Source: an uncultured Eubacterium sp. (GTDB lineage: Bacteria > Bacillota > Clostridia > Oscillospirales > Acutalibacteraceae). Taken from it: a stretch of DNA of 64,000 bases. The stretch is taken from the NCBI GenBank assembly GCA_934512155.1, contig CAKSWS010000004.1, forward strand, positions 1-64,000. The letters are read 5' to 3'. Under the pieces are notes generated by a model that saw only the letters and a list, made by a program, of their open reading frames with translations, was not told the origin of the DNA and did no database searches. Below, piece after piece: positions 43,754 through 51,698 of this stretch. Position 1 is the first letter of the stretch; every line of letters starts with the position of its first letter. The position numbers were made by a program, and so were the translations under genes.

Positions 43754-45709
43754 ATGTCAAAAGCAGCAGAAAAGGTTAAAGGAATGGTTAGTTCCTTTAA
43801 AGAGCATTGGAATACTCCGCCTGAAGGCAGATATATTCCGTTTAAGGAAATTTTCGCTTACAGCGTGGGCGGTATCGGTGTTAAATCGGTAATTTATATT
43901 GTTTGTGATATAGGGTTGTCGGCAACAAGTCTTCTTGCCGGTTCGGCATTGGGTCTGAAAAACGGCGACCTTGTTAAATTAAGTTTAATTGCCACAATTA
44001 TAGGCATGTTTTTAGGCCCTATAAGAGGTCTCATAATTGATAATACAAGAAGCAGTAAAGGTAAATTCAGACCGTATTTGCTTTATACGGGTATTCCGTC
44101 GGGAATTATAGTAACCGTTTTTGCCTTTTTGCCGTTTAATTCGATGAATTACAACCAAAGATTGTGGGCTTTATTTATAACGTATATGTTGTTGCAGCTG
44201 TGTTATCCGTTTTATGACCAGGCTTATACCACTTTGGTTCAGGTAATGAGTCCGAATTCAACAGAGCGTGCGGATGTTATAACGGTTTCAACCTTTATTT
44301 ATTCACTTGCTCCCACAATTAAAGGCTTTATTGTTCCTGTTATTGCAGGCTTTACAGGCGGTCTTGAGCATATTGACGCTTATCGTGTTATTATGCCGAT
44401 ATTCGGCCTCGGTGGTGCATTAATCGGTATTTTAAGTTATAAAGGCACAAAAGAAAGAATAATTGTTTCAAAAGACTATACTCCCAAAGTTCCGTTTTTT
44501 AAGGGAATCGGCGCAGGTATTGCAAATAAATATCAATGGGCTCGCTCGCTTACATCTTGGTTTATTTTGCTTCAGGCAGGCGTTGGCAATATAACAACAT
44601 GGTATTTTTATTATGGAATAAAAGATGTTCTTAATCTTTCTACGGAGCAACAGGGAGTTTTAAACGGCACTTTAATGACCGTTTTCGGTGCTGCCGCCAC
44701 TCCTGCTATGTTGCTTTCACCTTTTTTAATAAGAAAAATAGGTAAGCGTAATTATTATATAATGTATATGGTATGCAGCACTTTGTGCTTTGTTGGTATG
44801 TATTTGTTTATTGAACAAATTTGGGTGTTGTTTGCCTTTGTTTGGATAAGAGGTTTCTTTAATACATTTACAATTATTGCCGACGGTGCAATGAATGCCG
44901 ATGTGCTGGATTATCAGCAATATAAAACAGGCGAGAGGCTTGAGGGCCTTATGAGCCAGTTTGTTGGTATTATCGGCACATTCGTTTCTATGGGTGTTAC
45001 ATATTTTACTCAAACAATCATTATGCAAAATCATTTTGGTTTAACTGATAATTACGACGATTTGTATATGGCATCCTTCCGTGAGCCGCTTTCAAAGGGT
45101 ATGATTGTTATTGCTATTGTAGGTTATGTGCTTGCCCTTATTCCGTTTATTACAATGTATACTTTAACAGAGGAAGAACACGAATCTCACATAAAGGTGC
45201 TTAAAATTCGTGCCGCTTTAGAAGATTATGCCACAAACAGCCTTTCAGAAGGCGAACTTGAAGAGGCAAAGGAAATATATGCTTGTGCAGTTCGTGATTT
45301 GGCACAGTGTAAGGAAAAAATATTATCCGCAAAGAGTAAAGAAAAAAGAAAATTACAAAATCAAATTAAAGCTTTGGAAATAGTTGTTAATGAAAAAAAT
45401 CGTTTTTCAGAGCCTAAAATGGTTAAAAAAACAAATAAAGCACAAGAATTATTATCTCATACGGTTGAGGAACTTTATAATATCAGCGAACCGTCTATGG
45501 ATAAATACAATGCCGCAAATGCAATGAGTGAAAATACAAAGGAAGAAGCGAAAGCCAAAGCAGCCGCTTTGAAAGAGGCTTCAAAGGAACTTGATAAGTT
45601 TAATAAAAAGGCTTATGAGTATATTCAGGCAAGAAAACTTGTTAAGCAGCTTGAATATTATGCGCATTGGAATTCTATTTTTAATGAAACTGCCTCTGTT
45701 GCAGATTAA
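43754..45709 (+). CDS. GPH/MFS-like transporter with long coiled-coil tail
   Basis: 651 residues, about 180 longer than the family norm. The N-terminal part has twelve membrane helices and recognisable GPH landmarks (YSVGGIGVKSVIYI, NTRSSKGKFRPYLLY, DVLDYQQYKTGERLEGLM). The cation-site motif found in the two related genes here (DAxNDPxxG) is replaced by IGMFLGPIRG, so both sodium-coordinating Asp are missing. After residue about 480 the cytosolic tail is charged, Lys/Glu/Ala-rich and likely coiled coil. It is alone between a promoter and a strong terminator. The tail may allow oligomerisation or partner binding. Substrate unknown. Confidence 0.82.
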   Translation: MSKAAEKVKGMVSSFKEHWNTPPEGRYIPFKEIFAYSVGGIGVKSVIYIVCDIGLSATSLLAGSALGLKNGDLVKLSLIATIIGMFLGPIRGLIIDNTRSSKGKFRPYLLYTGIPSGIIVTVFAFLPFNSMNYNQRLWALFITYMLLQLCYPFYDQAYTTLVQVMSPNSTERADVITVSTFIYSLAPTIKGFIVPVIAGFTGGLEHIDAYRVIMPIFGLGGALIGILSYKGTKERIIVSKDYTPKVPFFKGIGAGIANKYQWARSLTSWFILLQAGVGNITTWYFYYGIKDVLNLSTEQQGVLNGTLMTVFGAAATPAMLLSPFLIRKIGKRNYYIMYMVCSTLCFVGMYLFIEQIWVLFAFVWIRGFFNTFTIIADGAMNADVLDYQQYKTGERLEGLMSQFVGIIGTFVSMGVTYFTQTIIMQNHFGLTDNYDDLYMASFREPLSKGMIVIAIVGYVLALIPFITMYTLTEEEHESHIKVLKIRAALEDYATNSLSEGELEEAKEIYACAVRDLAQCKEKILSAKSKEKRKLQNQIKALEIVVNEKNRFSEPKMVKKTNKAQELLSHTVEELYNISEPSMDKYNAANAMSENTKEEAKAKAAALKEASKELDKFNKKAYEYIQARKLVKQLEYYAHWNSIFNETASVAD

Positions 45710-45727
45710 GCGATTGCTTATAAAATT

Positions 45728-45762
45728 AAGGACTCCCCATGTTATAAAGGGGAGTCCTTTTC
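45728..45762 (+). terminator. Terminator of the coiled-coil transporter gene
   Basis: AAGGACTCCCC / GGGGAGTCCTTT with a 10-nt loop, followed by TTCGTTT. Confidence 0.92.
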
Positions 45763-45808
45763 GTTTCACGGCTTTATTTAAATATAAACTGCAATTCGTA
45801 TTTATCAG

Positions 45809-45840
45809 TTAAAATATAGCGTAAACACACTATATTTTAA
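45809..45840. repeat. Inverted repeat upstream of the DUF4417 promoter
   Basis: Perfect 11-bp arms TTAAAATATAG (45809-45819) and CTATATTTTAA (45830-45840) with a 10-nt spacer. It ends 9 bp before the -35 box of the DUF4417 gene, an arrangement that suits a dimeric regulator site. No dedicated regulator gene is next to it. Confidence 0.7.
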
Positions 45841-45848
45841 AAAAATGC

Positions 45849-45877
45849 TTGACAAAAGCGAAGTTCATCTGTAATCT
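45849..45877 (+). promoter_or_regulatory. Sigma-A promoter of the DUF4417 gene
   Basis: TTGACA (45849-45854), 17-nt spacer, TAATCT (45872-45877), with the inverted repeat just upstream. Confidence 0.72.
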
Positions 45878-45905
45878 GTGAGCTTATCCTTAAAGGGATA
45901 AAAAT

Positions 45906-47216
45906 ATGATTGGAGATGATTTTATTACAAGCTATGAATTCAGAAACGATGCAATGTTTTTGAGAAATCAATTTAAAAGCGTTGGTATGTTCAAACTGCC
46001 GCTTGTTAAAAAACAAGAAATCAGTCTTGAAGATGTAAATTTAATAGGTTATGATAAAGTTAATCAAAGTAATGATTACAAAAGTATAGTACATTTCTTT
46101 CTTGACGATTATAAGTTTGAGAGCATATATAACAACCCTGAAAAGAAAATTGAAGCGTTAAGGCAATTTAAAGCGGTGCTTACACCAGATTTCAGTATGT
46201 TTGTTGAAATGCCTATTGCATTGCAACTTTTTGCTACGTTTAAAAACAGGTGGACAGGTGCATATTTGCAACAGCAGGGCATAAAGGTGATTCCAACCGT
46301 TCGGTGGGGAGACCTTACGAGCTTTAATTTCTGCTTTGACGGAATTGAAAAAGGCAGTATAGTTGCCGTTTCAACAATAGGTGTTAAAAAGCAAAAATCA
46401 CATTTTATGCTTGGTTACGATGAAATGTTAAGCAGAATTAAGCCGAGTAAAATTATTTGTTACGGCAAGCCTTTTGATGAAATGAAAGGCGATATAATCG
46501 AAGTTGATTATGCCCAAACGAATAATTTGCAAAAATCAAACACCGATTTGTATATCAAAACCTTTTACGGTTATGTTGATAACTCATATGTGAAAGGCGG
46601 CGGCTCTGCAAGCGGACAAATTTCCGGTAATCCTGAGGCGGAAAACTCATGGGTACCTAAAGATGAAGATGCTAAAAGATTTTTAGGAAAACCTGGAGAA
46701 ATTAAAAGAACTTTTATTTCAACTAAAAAGGGCGGCTATTGGGTTGAAACAAAAATAGGGCGTGACGGTAGAGCTACAAAAGAACGTCAATATACCGATC
46801 ATGGAAGAGCCGATAAACATTCAAATCCGCATGATAATATTATCGGATGGAAAGAAAATGGCGAACCAAATTGGAGCAAAGAAATCAATTATTATGGTGA
46901 GGAAATACCAGAATTTAAATATTTCAAAATTACAGGAGTGGTCAAAATGGATAATGTTTACAACGGCAATTTTAAGAGCAAAGAGGAATTTGAATCTGTA
47001 ATCGGCAGAGGGTGCGAATTAGGCTTTGAATGGAAAGGTCATGAATACTGCATTTTTAGGCAAAATGATAATACGTGGTTTTTTGGATTGACAGGCACTG
47101 ATACAAGCAAAGATATTTCCTTAAAAACTCTTGATGACGTTATGAATTATGAAATTGACGGCGAAAGGCTTGTTGATATCTGCACAAAATTCACTGTCAT
47201 TGAAAGAACGTTTTAA
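45906..47216 (+). CDS. DUF4417 protein with histidine-motif and alpha/beta C-terminal modules
   Basis: 436 residues. Residues 1 to about 215 match DUF4417 as I know it, with NRWTGAYLQQQGIKVIP, VRWGDLTSFNFCFDGIEKGSI and KSHFMLGYDEMLSRIKPSKI; the family is found in bacteria and phages and has no known function. A glycine-rich linker (KGGGSASGQISGNPEAE) leads to a module with YTDHGRADKHSNPHDNIIGW, whose His/Asp spacing suggests a metal site, and then a last module (FKSKEEFESVIGRG to FTVIERTF). AAAGGGA precedes the ATG. Both C-terminal modules recur in the next gene, and a DUF4417 piece recurs after that. I do not assign an activity. Confidence 0.65.
   Translation: MIGDDFITSYEFRNDAMFLRNQFKSVGMFKLPLVKKQEISLEDVNLIGYDKVNQSNDYKSIVHFFLDDYKFESIYNNPEKKIEALRQFKAVLTPDFSMFVEMPIALQLFATFKNRWTGAYLQQQGIKVIPTVRWGDLTSFNFCFDGIEKGSIVAVSTIGVKKQKSHFMLGYDEMLSRIKPSKIICYGKPFDEMKGDIIEVDYAQTNNLQKSNTDLYIKTFYGYVDNSYVKGGGSASGQISGNPEAENSWVPKDEDAKRFLGKPGEIKRTFISTKKGGYWVETKIGRDGRATKERQYTDHGRADKHSNPHDNIIGWKENGEPNWSKEINYYGEEIPEFKYFKITGVVKMDNVYNGNFKSKEEFESVIGRGCELGFEWKGHEYCIFRQNDNTWFFGLTGTDTSKDISLKTLDDVMNYEIDGERLVDICTKFTVIERTF
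46239..46471 (+). repeat. Direct repeat unit shared with 47793-48025
   Basis: A 233-bp segment of the DUF4417 gene that recurs at 47793-48025 with the same length, no gaps and only scattered substitutions. It runs from TTTAAAAACAGG to GGCAAGCC. Confidence 0.85.
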
Positions 47217-47242
47217 CACTTGAGGAATGGTATGAAATATGG

Positions 47243-47797
47243 ATGGAATCATTCTGTAAAGCAAGTGTAAAAGAATATACTGAAAACGGATATAAGCAAT
47301 ATTTTAATGCTAAGATAATATCAAAAATAGGCGAAAATGGAAAAGCTGTCAAAGAAAGGCACTATTCTGATCATAAAAAAGGGCATAAGCATTCTAATCA
47401 ACATGACCATAATATTGATTGGAGCAACGGACATCCAAATTTATCTTCACCGATAAATTATTCAAAAGATAACATTCCCGAACTTAAATCAAAGGAGATA
47501 TTAAAATTGTACACAAAAAATGACCATATTCTTGAATACCCCCAATACAAGGATGTAAACGATTTTAAGGAAAGCTTAATTCACGGCAGAGAAATTGTAA
47601 TCAAGTGGGGCGGAATTGAATATTTGATAGAATACGAAAACGATTCTATGAGCGATTTTTCTATATGCGAAGCAAGCAAACCAGAAACCGAAGTTTATTT
47701 TAGGTCGGTTGATGAATTGTTAAATTCAAAATTAAATTCAGATACTTGCCTAAAGGATATAATTACAAAAGCAGAAATCACTTGGAGAAATATTTAA
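47243..47797 (+). CDS. Orphan copy of the histidine-motif and alpha/beta modules
   Basis: 184 residues that align with the C-terminal half of the DUF4417 protein at 45906-47216: YSDHKKGHKHSNQHDHNIDW against its His motif, and YKDVNDFKESLIHGREIVIKW to KAEITWRNI against its last module. Identity is low but the order and spacing match. It has no DUF4417 part. A better ribosome site (GAGGAATGGT) lies before an ATG at 47232, but that frame closes after 12 codons, so the 5' end may be damaged. It starts 26 nt after the previous stop. The layout looks like a displaced C-terminal cassette. Function unknown. Confidence 0.6.
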   Translation: MESFCKASVKEYTENGYKQYFNAKIISKIGENGKAVKERHYSDHKKGHKHSNQHDHNIDWSNGHPNLSSPINYSKDNIPELKSKEILKLYTKNDHILEYPQYKDVNDFKESLIHGREIVIKWGGIEYLIEYENDSMSDFSICEASKPETEVYFRSVDELLNSKLNSDTCLKDIITKAEITWRNI

Positions 47798-48083
47798 AAA
47801 CAGGTGGGTCAGTGCATATTTGCAACAGCATGGTATAAATGTGATTCCAAACGTCCGTTGGGGCGATTTAACAAGCTTTAATTTCTGCTTTGACGGAATT
47901 GAAAAAAGCAGTATAGTTTCCGTTTCAACAATAGGGGTTAAAAAACAAAAATCCCATTTTATGCTTGGCTATAATGAAATGTTAAGCAGAATTAAACCGA
48001 GTAAAATTATTTTTTACGGCAAGCCACTCAGAGAAATTATTGACGATGTTTTTGTGTGCTTTGATGATAGGAATAACAAGTAA
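47793..48083 (+). pseudogene. DUF4417 remnant
   Basis: From 47793 the frame reads FKNRWVSAYLQQHGINVIP and continues to PSKIIFYGKPLREIIDD, closely matching the middle of the DUF4417 protein. The N-terminal 110 or so residues are absent and the C-terminus ends soon after the match. The segment begins exactly at the stop of the preceding gene, in another frame, and has no ribosome site, although an internal ATG at 47820 could start an 87-residue peptide. It is best read as debris of a second DUF4417 gene. Confidence 0.75.
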
Positions 48084-48148
48084 GTTGTTAAATTAAAATA
48101 TTTGGCAGTGTTGTTAATTATAAAATTTACAATATTACCTTCTGTTTA

Positions 48149-48176
48149 TTGATGGTTTAAAATTAAGTGATATAAT
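48149..48176 (+). promoter_or_regulatory. Sigma-A promoter of the EamA gene
   Basis: TTGATG (48149-48154), 16-nt spacer, TATAAT (48171-48176). Confidence 0.75.
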
Positions 48177-48199
48177 TAAACTTTAAGGGGATGAATATT

Positions 48200-49063
48200 A
48201 TGTGGATTATGCTTGCATTCGGCTCGGCGTTTTTCGCAGGCGTAACGTCAATACTTGCAAAATGCGGCATAAAAAAAACAGATTCAAATGTTGCAACGGC
48301 AGTAAGAACAATAGTTGTTTTGGCTTTTTCGTGGCTTATGGTATTTATTGTAGGCTCTCAAAATACAATAAAAGACATAGACGGCAGGGGATGGCTGTTT
48401 CTTATTCTTTCAGGCTTGGCAACAGGCGCTTCTTGGCTTTGTTATTTTAAAGCTTTGCAAACAGGAGATATTAATAAAGTTGTTCCCATTGATAAATCAA
48501 GTACAATTTTAACTGTTTTGCTTGCGCTTATATTTTTTAACGAATCCGTAACTGTTGTTAAGGCTGTTGCTGTGGTGATCATGGCTGTTGGCACATTTTT
48601 AATGATAGAGAAAAAAGATGTTAAGCAAAATGAAAGCGAATTTAAAAGGTCTTGGCTTATTTTTGCTGTACTTTCCGCTGTTTTCGCTTCATTAAGTTCA
48701 CTTTTGGCAAAAGCCGGTATGAATAATGCGGAGTCTAATTTAGGCACGGCAATAAGAACGGCAGTTGTTCTTGTTATGGCGTGGATGGTTGTTTTTGTAA
48801 CTAAAAAACAAGGTGAAATAAAGAAAATCGAAAAAAAAGAGTTGGCATTTATTTTACTTTCCGGTTTGGCAACGGGTGCTTCTTGGCTTTGCTATTTTAA
48901 GGCGTTAAAAGACGGTCAGGCAAGCGTTGTTGTTCCTATTGATAAATTAAGCATACTTGTCAGCATTTTATTTTCTTACATAGTATTTAAAGAAAAGTTA
49001 ACAAAAAAATCTTTGCTTGGTTTAATTTTAATAGTTGTCGGCACATTAATGATGATAATTTAA
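48200..49063 (+). CDS. EamA-family drug/metabolite transporter
   Basis: 287 residues, ten membrane helices formed by two EamA repeats. The two halves match closely: LATGASWLCYFKALQTGDINKVVPIDK and LATGASWLCYFKALKDGQASVVVPIDK (each shown only in part), pointing to the family's internal duplication. EamA proteins export or import amino acids, nucleotides or drugs; the substrate is not predictable. The ATG at 48200 is favoured over 48191 because AAGGGG abuts the latter. It has its own promoter and a bidirectional terminator. Confidence 0.88.
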   Translation: MWIMLAFGSAFFAGVTSILAKCGIKKTDSNVATAVRTIVVLAFSWLMVFIVGSQNTIKDIDGRGWLFLILSGLATGASWLCYFKALQTGDINKVVPIDKSSTILTVLLALIFFNESVTVVKAVAVVIMAVGTFLMIEKKDVKQNESEFKRSWLIFAVLSAVFASLSSLLAKAGMNNAESNLGTAIRTAVVLVMAWMVVFVTKKQGEIKKIEKKELAFILLSGLATGASWLCYFKALKDGQASVVVPIDKLSILVSILFSYIVFKEKLTKKSLLGLILIVVGTLMMII

Positions 49064-49089
49064 AGTTTTTTATATTTAAAGGTAAAATA

Positions 49090-49125
49090 AAAACCGTCGC
49101 TCGTTATTTGAGCGGCGGCTTTTCT
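49090..49125. terminator. Bidirectional terminator between EamA and ProXp genes
   Basis: CCGTCGCTC-gttattt-GAGCGGCGG with one G-T pair. T-rich flanks occur on both strands. Confidence 0.85.
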
Positions 49126-49133
49126 GTTTAAAA

Positions 49134-49685
49134 CTATTCTGTTTCATATTCCGGCATATCAACAATGGTTGGAATATGTTTTACGGCAGGAAGAAATTTT
49201 CCCATAATATCTGCCGTTTTAATTTTTAGACTGGATGTGCATACACAAGGATGACAGCCAAAATATTCGCTTTCTACAACAGGCTTGTCAATTAAAAGCC
49301 GAACTTTATTTTCTTTGTCGTTCATAAGTCCCATAACAGATACGGCACCGGGTTTTATATTTAAATATTTTTCCATAAATTCGGCGTCGGCAAAGGAAAG
49401 GCGTGAACAGCCTATTTGCTTTGTTATGTCTTTTGTTTTAAACGGTTTGTCGCCGGGCATCATAAGCAAATAAAATTCTGTTTTTTGCCTGTTGCAAAGA
49501 AAAAGGTTTTTGCAAATAACAGTGTTTAAAACACGGTCAATTTCATTGCATTTTTCCATTGTGTTTGCTTCTTCATGGTCTGTTCTTAAATATTCAATAC
49601 CTAAAGAATCAAGTAAATCATAAACTTTTATTTCTTTCTCAAGTCTGCCGCTTGTGTTGGCAGGACGCCCTTTTTGTAATTCCAT
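49134..49685 (-). CDS. Prolyl-tRNA-deacylase-like editing protein (ProXp-ala/PrdX)
   Basis: 183 residues of the YbaK/EbsC fold. Motifs are TDHEEANTMEKCNEI, ICKNLFLCNRQKTEFYLLMMPGDKP and PGAVSVMGLMNDKENKVRLLIDK, followed by FGCHPCVCTSSLKI, where the G-x-x-P loop is typical. Stand-alone members remove alanine wrongly attached to tRNA-Pro. It follows alr by 28 nt on the same strand, so alanine racemase and clearance of Ala-tRNA-Pro may be expressed together. The ATG at 49685 is preferred; a GTG at 49694 is also in frame. Confidence 0.85.
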   Translation of the reverse strand: MELQKGRPANTSGRLEKEIKVYDLLDSLGIEYLRTDHEEANTMEKCNEIDRVLNTVICKNLFLCNRQKTEFYLLMMPGDKPFKTKDITKQIGCSRLSFADAEFMEKYLNIKPGAVSVMGLMNDKENKVRLLIDKPVVESEYFGCHPCVCTSSLKIKTADIMGKFLPAVKHIPTIVDMPEYETE

Positions 49686-49713
49686 ATTATTCACGGTCTT
49701 TCAGTGTTAACGT

Positions 49714-50865
49714 TTAATACATATAGTTTGTATATTCAATCATTTTGCCGTTTTTATAAAAGGTTCTTGGAACTCTTCTTGAAATGCGGCAGGGCAGTTC
49801 ATAATTAAATGAACCTGCGGCTTCTGAAACTTCTTCCATTGTAAGCCGGGCATTTCCGTCTTTACCGATAAGAATAACCTTTGTGCCGATTTTTATATCG
49901 TCAATGTTTGTAACATCTACCATAAACTGGTCCATACACACTCTTCCTAAAATAGGGGCGTATTTTCCATTGATAATAACTTTGCCTATGTTTGAAAGGC
50001 TTCTTGGATATCCGTCTGCATAACCTACGGGAATTGTGGCAACAACAGTGTTTTTTGTTGTAACATATGTGCCGCCGTAAGAAATTTCTCTGCCTGCCTC
50101 CAAAGTTTTTAAGTGGGAAATGTGTGAAAGCCAGCTCATAACGGGTTTAACGGAAAGCAGGTTTTTATCTATTTCGTGTGATGGGTATAATCCATATAAA
50201 ATAATGCCCATTCTGCACATATCGTAATGTTTTTCAAAATTCATTATGCCTGCCGAATTGTTAAGGTGTTTAATCGGAATTTCAATTCCTCTTTTTTTAA
50301 GCATATCAACAAAAAGGTCAAATTTATTTTGCTGGGCTATTGATTTATCAAGATTTTCTTCATCTGCCGTTGCAAAGTGGGAAAACAATCCTTCGGCTTC
50401 AATGTTTGGAAGCTGTGTAATTTCTTTACAAATATCGGCACTTTCTTCGTTTACCTGAAAGCCTATGCGGCTCATTCCCGTATCTATACAAAAATGAAAG
50501 GGAACCGTTTTATTTTGGCGTACTGCTTCATCAGACAGTGCCTTCGCACTTTCGTATGAAAAAACAGGAATTCGTATATCATGTTTAACGGCAATGTTAT
50601 ATGCACCGGTAAATACATACCCCAAAACAAGCACAGGCTTTTTAATGCCGGCTTTTTTTAATTCAACTGCTTCTTCAATGCATGCAACACCAAAAAAATC
50701 CGCTTTGTCATCAAGCATTTTGCTTATTTCAACAGCACCGTGGCCATATGCGTCTGCTTTAACAACACATAAAATTTTAACGTCTTTCGGTAATTTGTTT
50801 CTTGTGTTTATGTAGTTATATTCAACTGCGTTTAAATCTATTGCAGCTTCTGTTCTAAACATCAT
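49714..50865 (-). CDS. alr: Alanine racemase
   Basis: 383 residues, standard for the family. The PLP lysine is K36 in VVKADAYGHGA; the second catalytic Tyr lies in IPVGYADGYPR, and GRVCMDQFMVDVT is the conserved C-terminal motif. It makes D-alanine for peptidoglycan. The ATG at 50865 is preceded by GAGTGA; an in-frame TTG at 50877 overlaps that site. A strong promoter lies at 50920-50948. It is first in a two-gene unit with the tRNA-editing protein. Confidence 0.95.
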   Translation of the reverse strand: MMFRTEAAIDLNAVEYNYINTRNKLPKDVKILCVVKADAYGHGAVEISKMLDDKADFFGVACIEEAVELKKAGIKKPVLVLGYVFTGAYNIAVKHDIRIPVFSYESAKALSDEAVRQNKTVPFHFCIDTGMSRIGFQVNEESADICKEITQLPNIEAEGLFSHFATADEENLDKSIAQQNKFDLFVDMLKKRGIEIPIKHLNNSAGIMNFEKHYDMCRMGIILYGLYPSHEIDKNLLSVKPVMSWLSHISHLKTLEAGREISYGGTYVTTKNTVVATIPVGYADGYPRSLSNIGKVIINGKYAPILGRVCMDQFMVDVTNIDDIKIGTKVILIGKDGNARLTMEEVSEAAGSFNYELPCRISRRVPRTFYKNGKMIEYTNYMY

Positions 50866-50919
50866 TTTATCACTCAATTGTAATTATAATTTTGTTTGGC
50901 GCAAAAAGCACCTTTTTAT

Positions 50920-50948
50920 ATAATACTATTTTGTAAATCTGTTTTCAA
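50920..50948 (-). promoter_or_regulatory. Sigma-A promoter of alr
   Basis: On the minus strand TTGAAA (50943-50948), 17-nt spacer, TATTAT (50920-50925). Confidence 0.8.
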
Positions 50949-50969
50949 TAGTATATGCCTTAAAATGTT

Positions 50970-51009
50970 TAAAAATAAACAGCGCAGTAAGGAAAATACC
51001 AAACTGCGC
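50970..51009 (-). terminator. Terminator of the TetR gene
   Basis: GCGCAGT / ACTGCGC stem with a 14-nt loop, then TGTTTATTTTT on the minus strand. Confidence 0.78.
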
Positions 51010-51015
51010 CGATTG

Positions 51016-51549
51016 TTACTTAAGAAAATTGTTAAAAACGGTTCTGTTCATTCTTTCAGCATAATCTTCAATATCAATTTCTTTTTTGCTTGTTATTGAT
51101 GAAACAATAAGCCCTGTTATTGCGTTAGACATAAATTCAATAATAAATTTAGTGTCTTCTGTTGAATAATGGCTGTTTTTAACAAGCTTTGAATAAAATG
51201 CAAAAATGTATTCCGTAGTGCTGTTTCTTAATAATTTAACAGTGTACGGAAAAAGCGAAGAGTTAAAATACTTGTTAATGAAAAATTTGTTTTCATTAAT
51301 GTATGTTAAGTAGCAAACAGTAGCGTCTTTAACGTTGGAAGCACTTTTTGCACTTGCAAGGCATTGGTTTGTTTTTTCCTTAACACTCCAATTAATAAGT
51401 GATTCAATATCGGAAAAATGATAATAAAATGTTTGCCTGCTTATGTTGCATTTTGAAACAAGCATTGTAACTGTTATTTTATCAAGGTCGTATTCTTCCA
51501 ATAATTCTGTGAATTTAGAAAGAATTAAAGCTTTTGTTGATTTAGACAT
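51016..51549 (-). CDS. TetR/AcrR-family transcriptional regulator
   Basis: 177 residues from the ATG at 51549, preceded by AGGTG. The N-terminal helix-turn-helix has DLDKITVTMLVSKCNISRQTFYYHFSDIESLI. The C-terminal part resembles the TetR_C_7 type (FINKYFNSSLFPYTVKLL), found in dihydroxyacetone-kinase-linked and other regulators, where it senses small ligands or partners. It follows the hydrogenase gene but is separated from it by a terminator. A 27-bp inverted repeat 80 nt upstream could be its own operator. Target genes are not evident. Confidence 0.88.
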   Translation of the reverse strand: MSKSTKALILSKFTELLEEYDLDKITVTMLVSKCNISRQTFYYHFSDIESLINWSVKEKTNQCLASAKSASNVKDATVCYLTYINENKFFINKYFNSSLFPYTVKLLRNSTTEYIFAFYSKLVKNSHYSTEDTKFIIEFMSNAITGLIVSSITSKKEIDIEDYAERMNRTVFNNFLK

Positions 51550-51630
51550 TTTTTCACCTGAAAATGATTTTTTATTTATCGAATTGTATGCTAACACAAA
51601 TAAGGTTAAAAGGCAATAGTAAATTAAAAA

Positions 51631-51657
51631 TTTTACAAATTGTTGATAATTGTAAAA
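51631..51657. repeat. Inverted repeat upstream of the TetR gene
   Basis: TTTTACAA (51631-51638) and TTGTAAAA (51650-51657) with an 11-nt spacer, the size expected for a TetR dimer site. Confidence 0.55.
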
Positions 51658-51684
51658 ACTGCCCGAATAAATTCGAACAGTTTT
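51655..51684 (-). terminator. Terminator of the hydrogenase gene
   Basis: AAAACTG...CAGTTTT stem with an inner CGAA/TTCG pairing, placed just past the hydrogenase stop. The T-run is short. Confidence 0.65.
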
Positions 51685-51698
51685 AGCAAAGTGTAAAA

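Noticed and set aside
45591..45812. 73-codon open frame at the end of the coiled-coil transporter
   Set aside because: It is an out-of-frame shadow of the Lys/Glu-rich tail and runs through the terminator.
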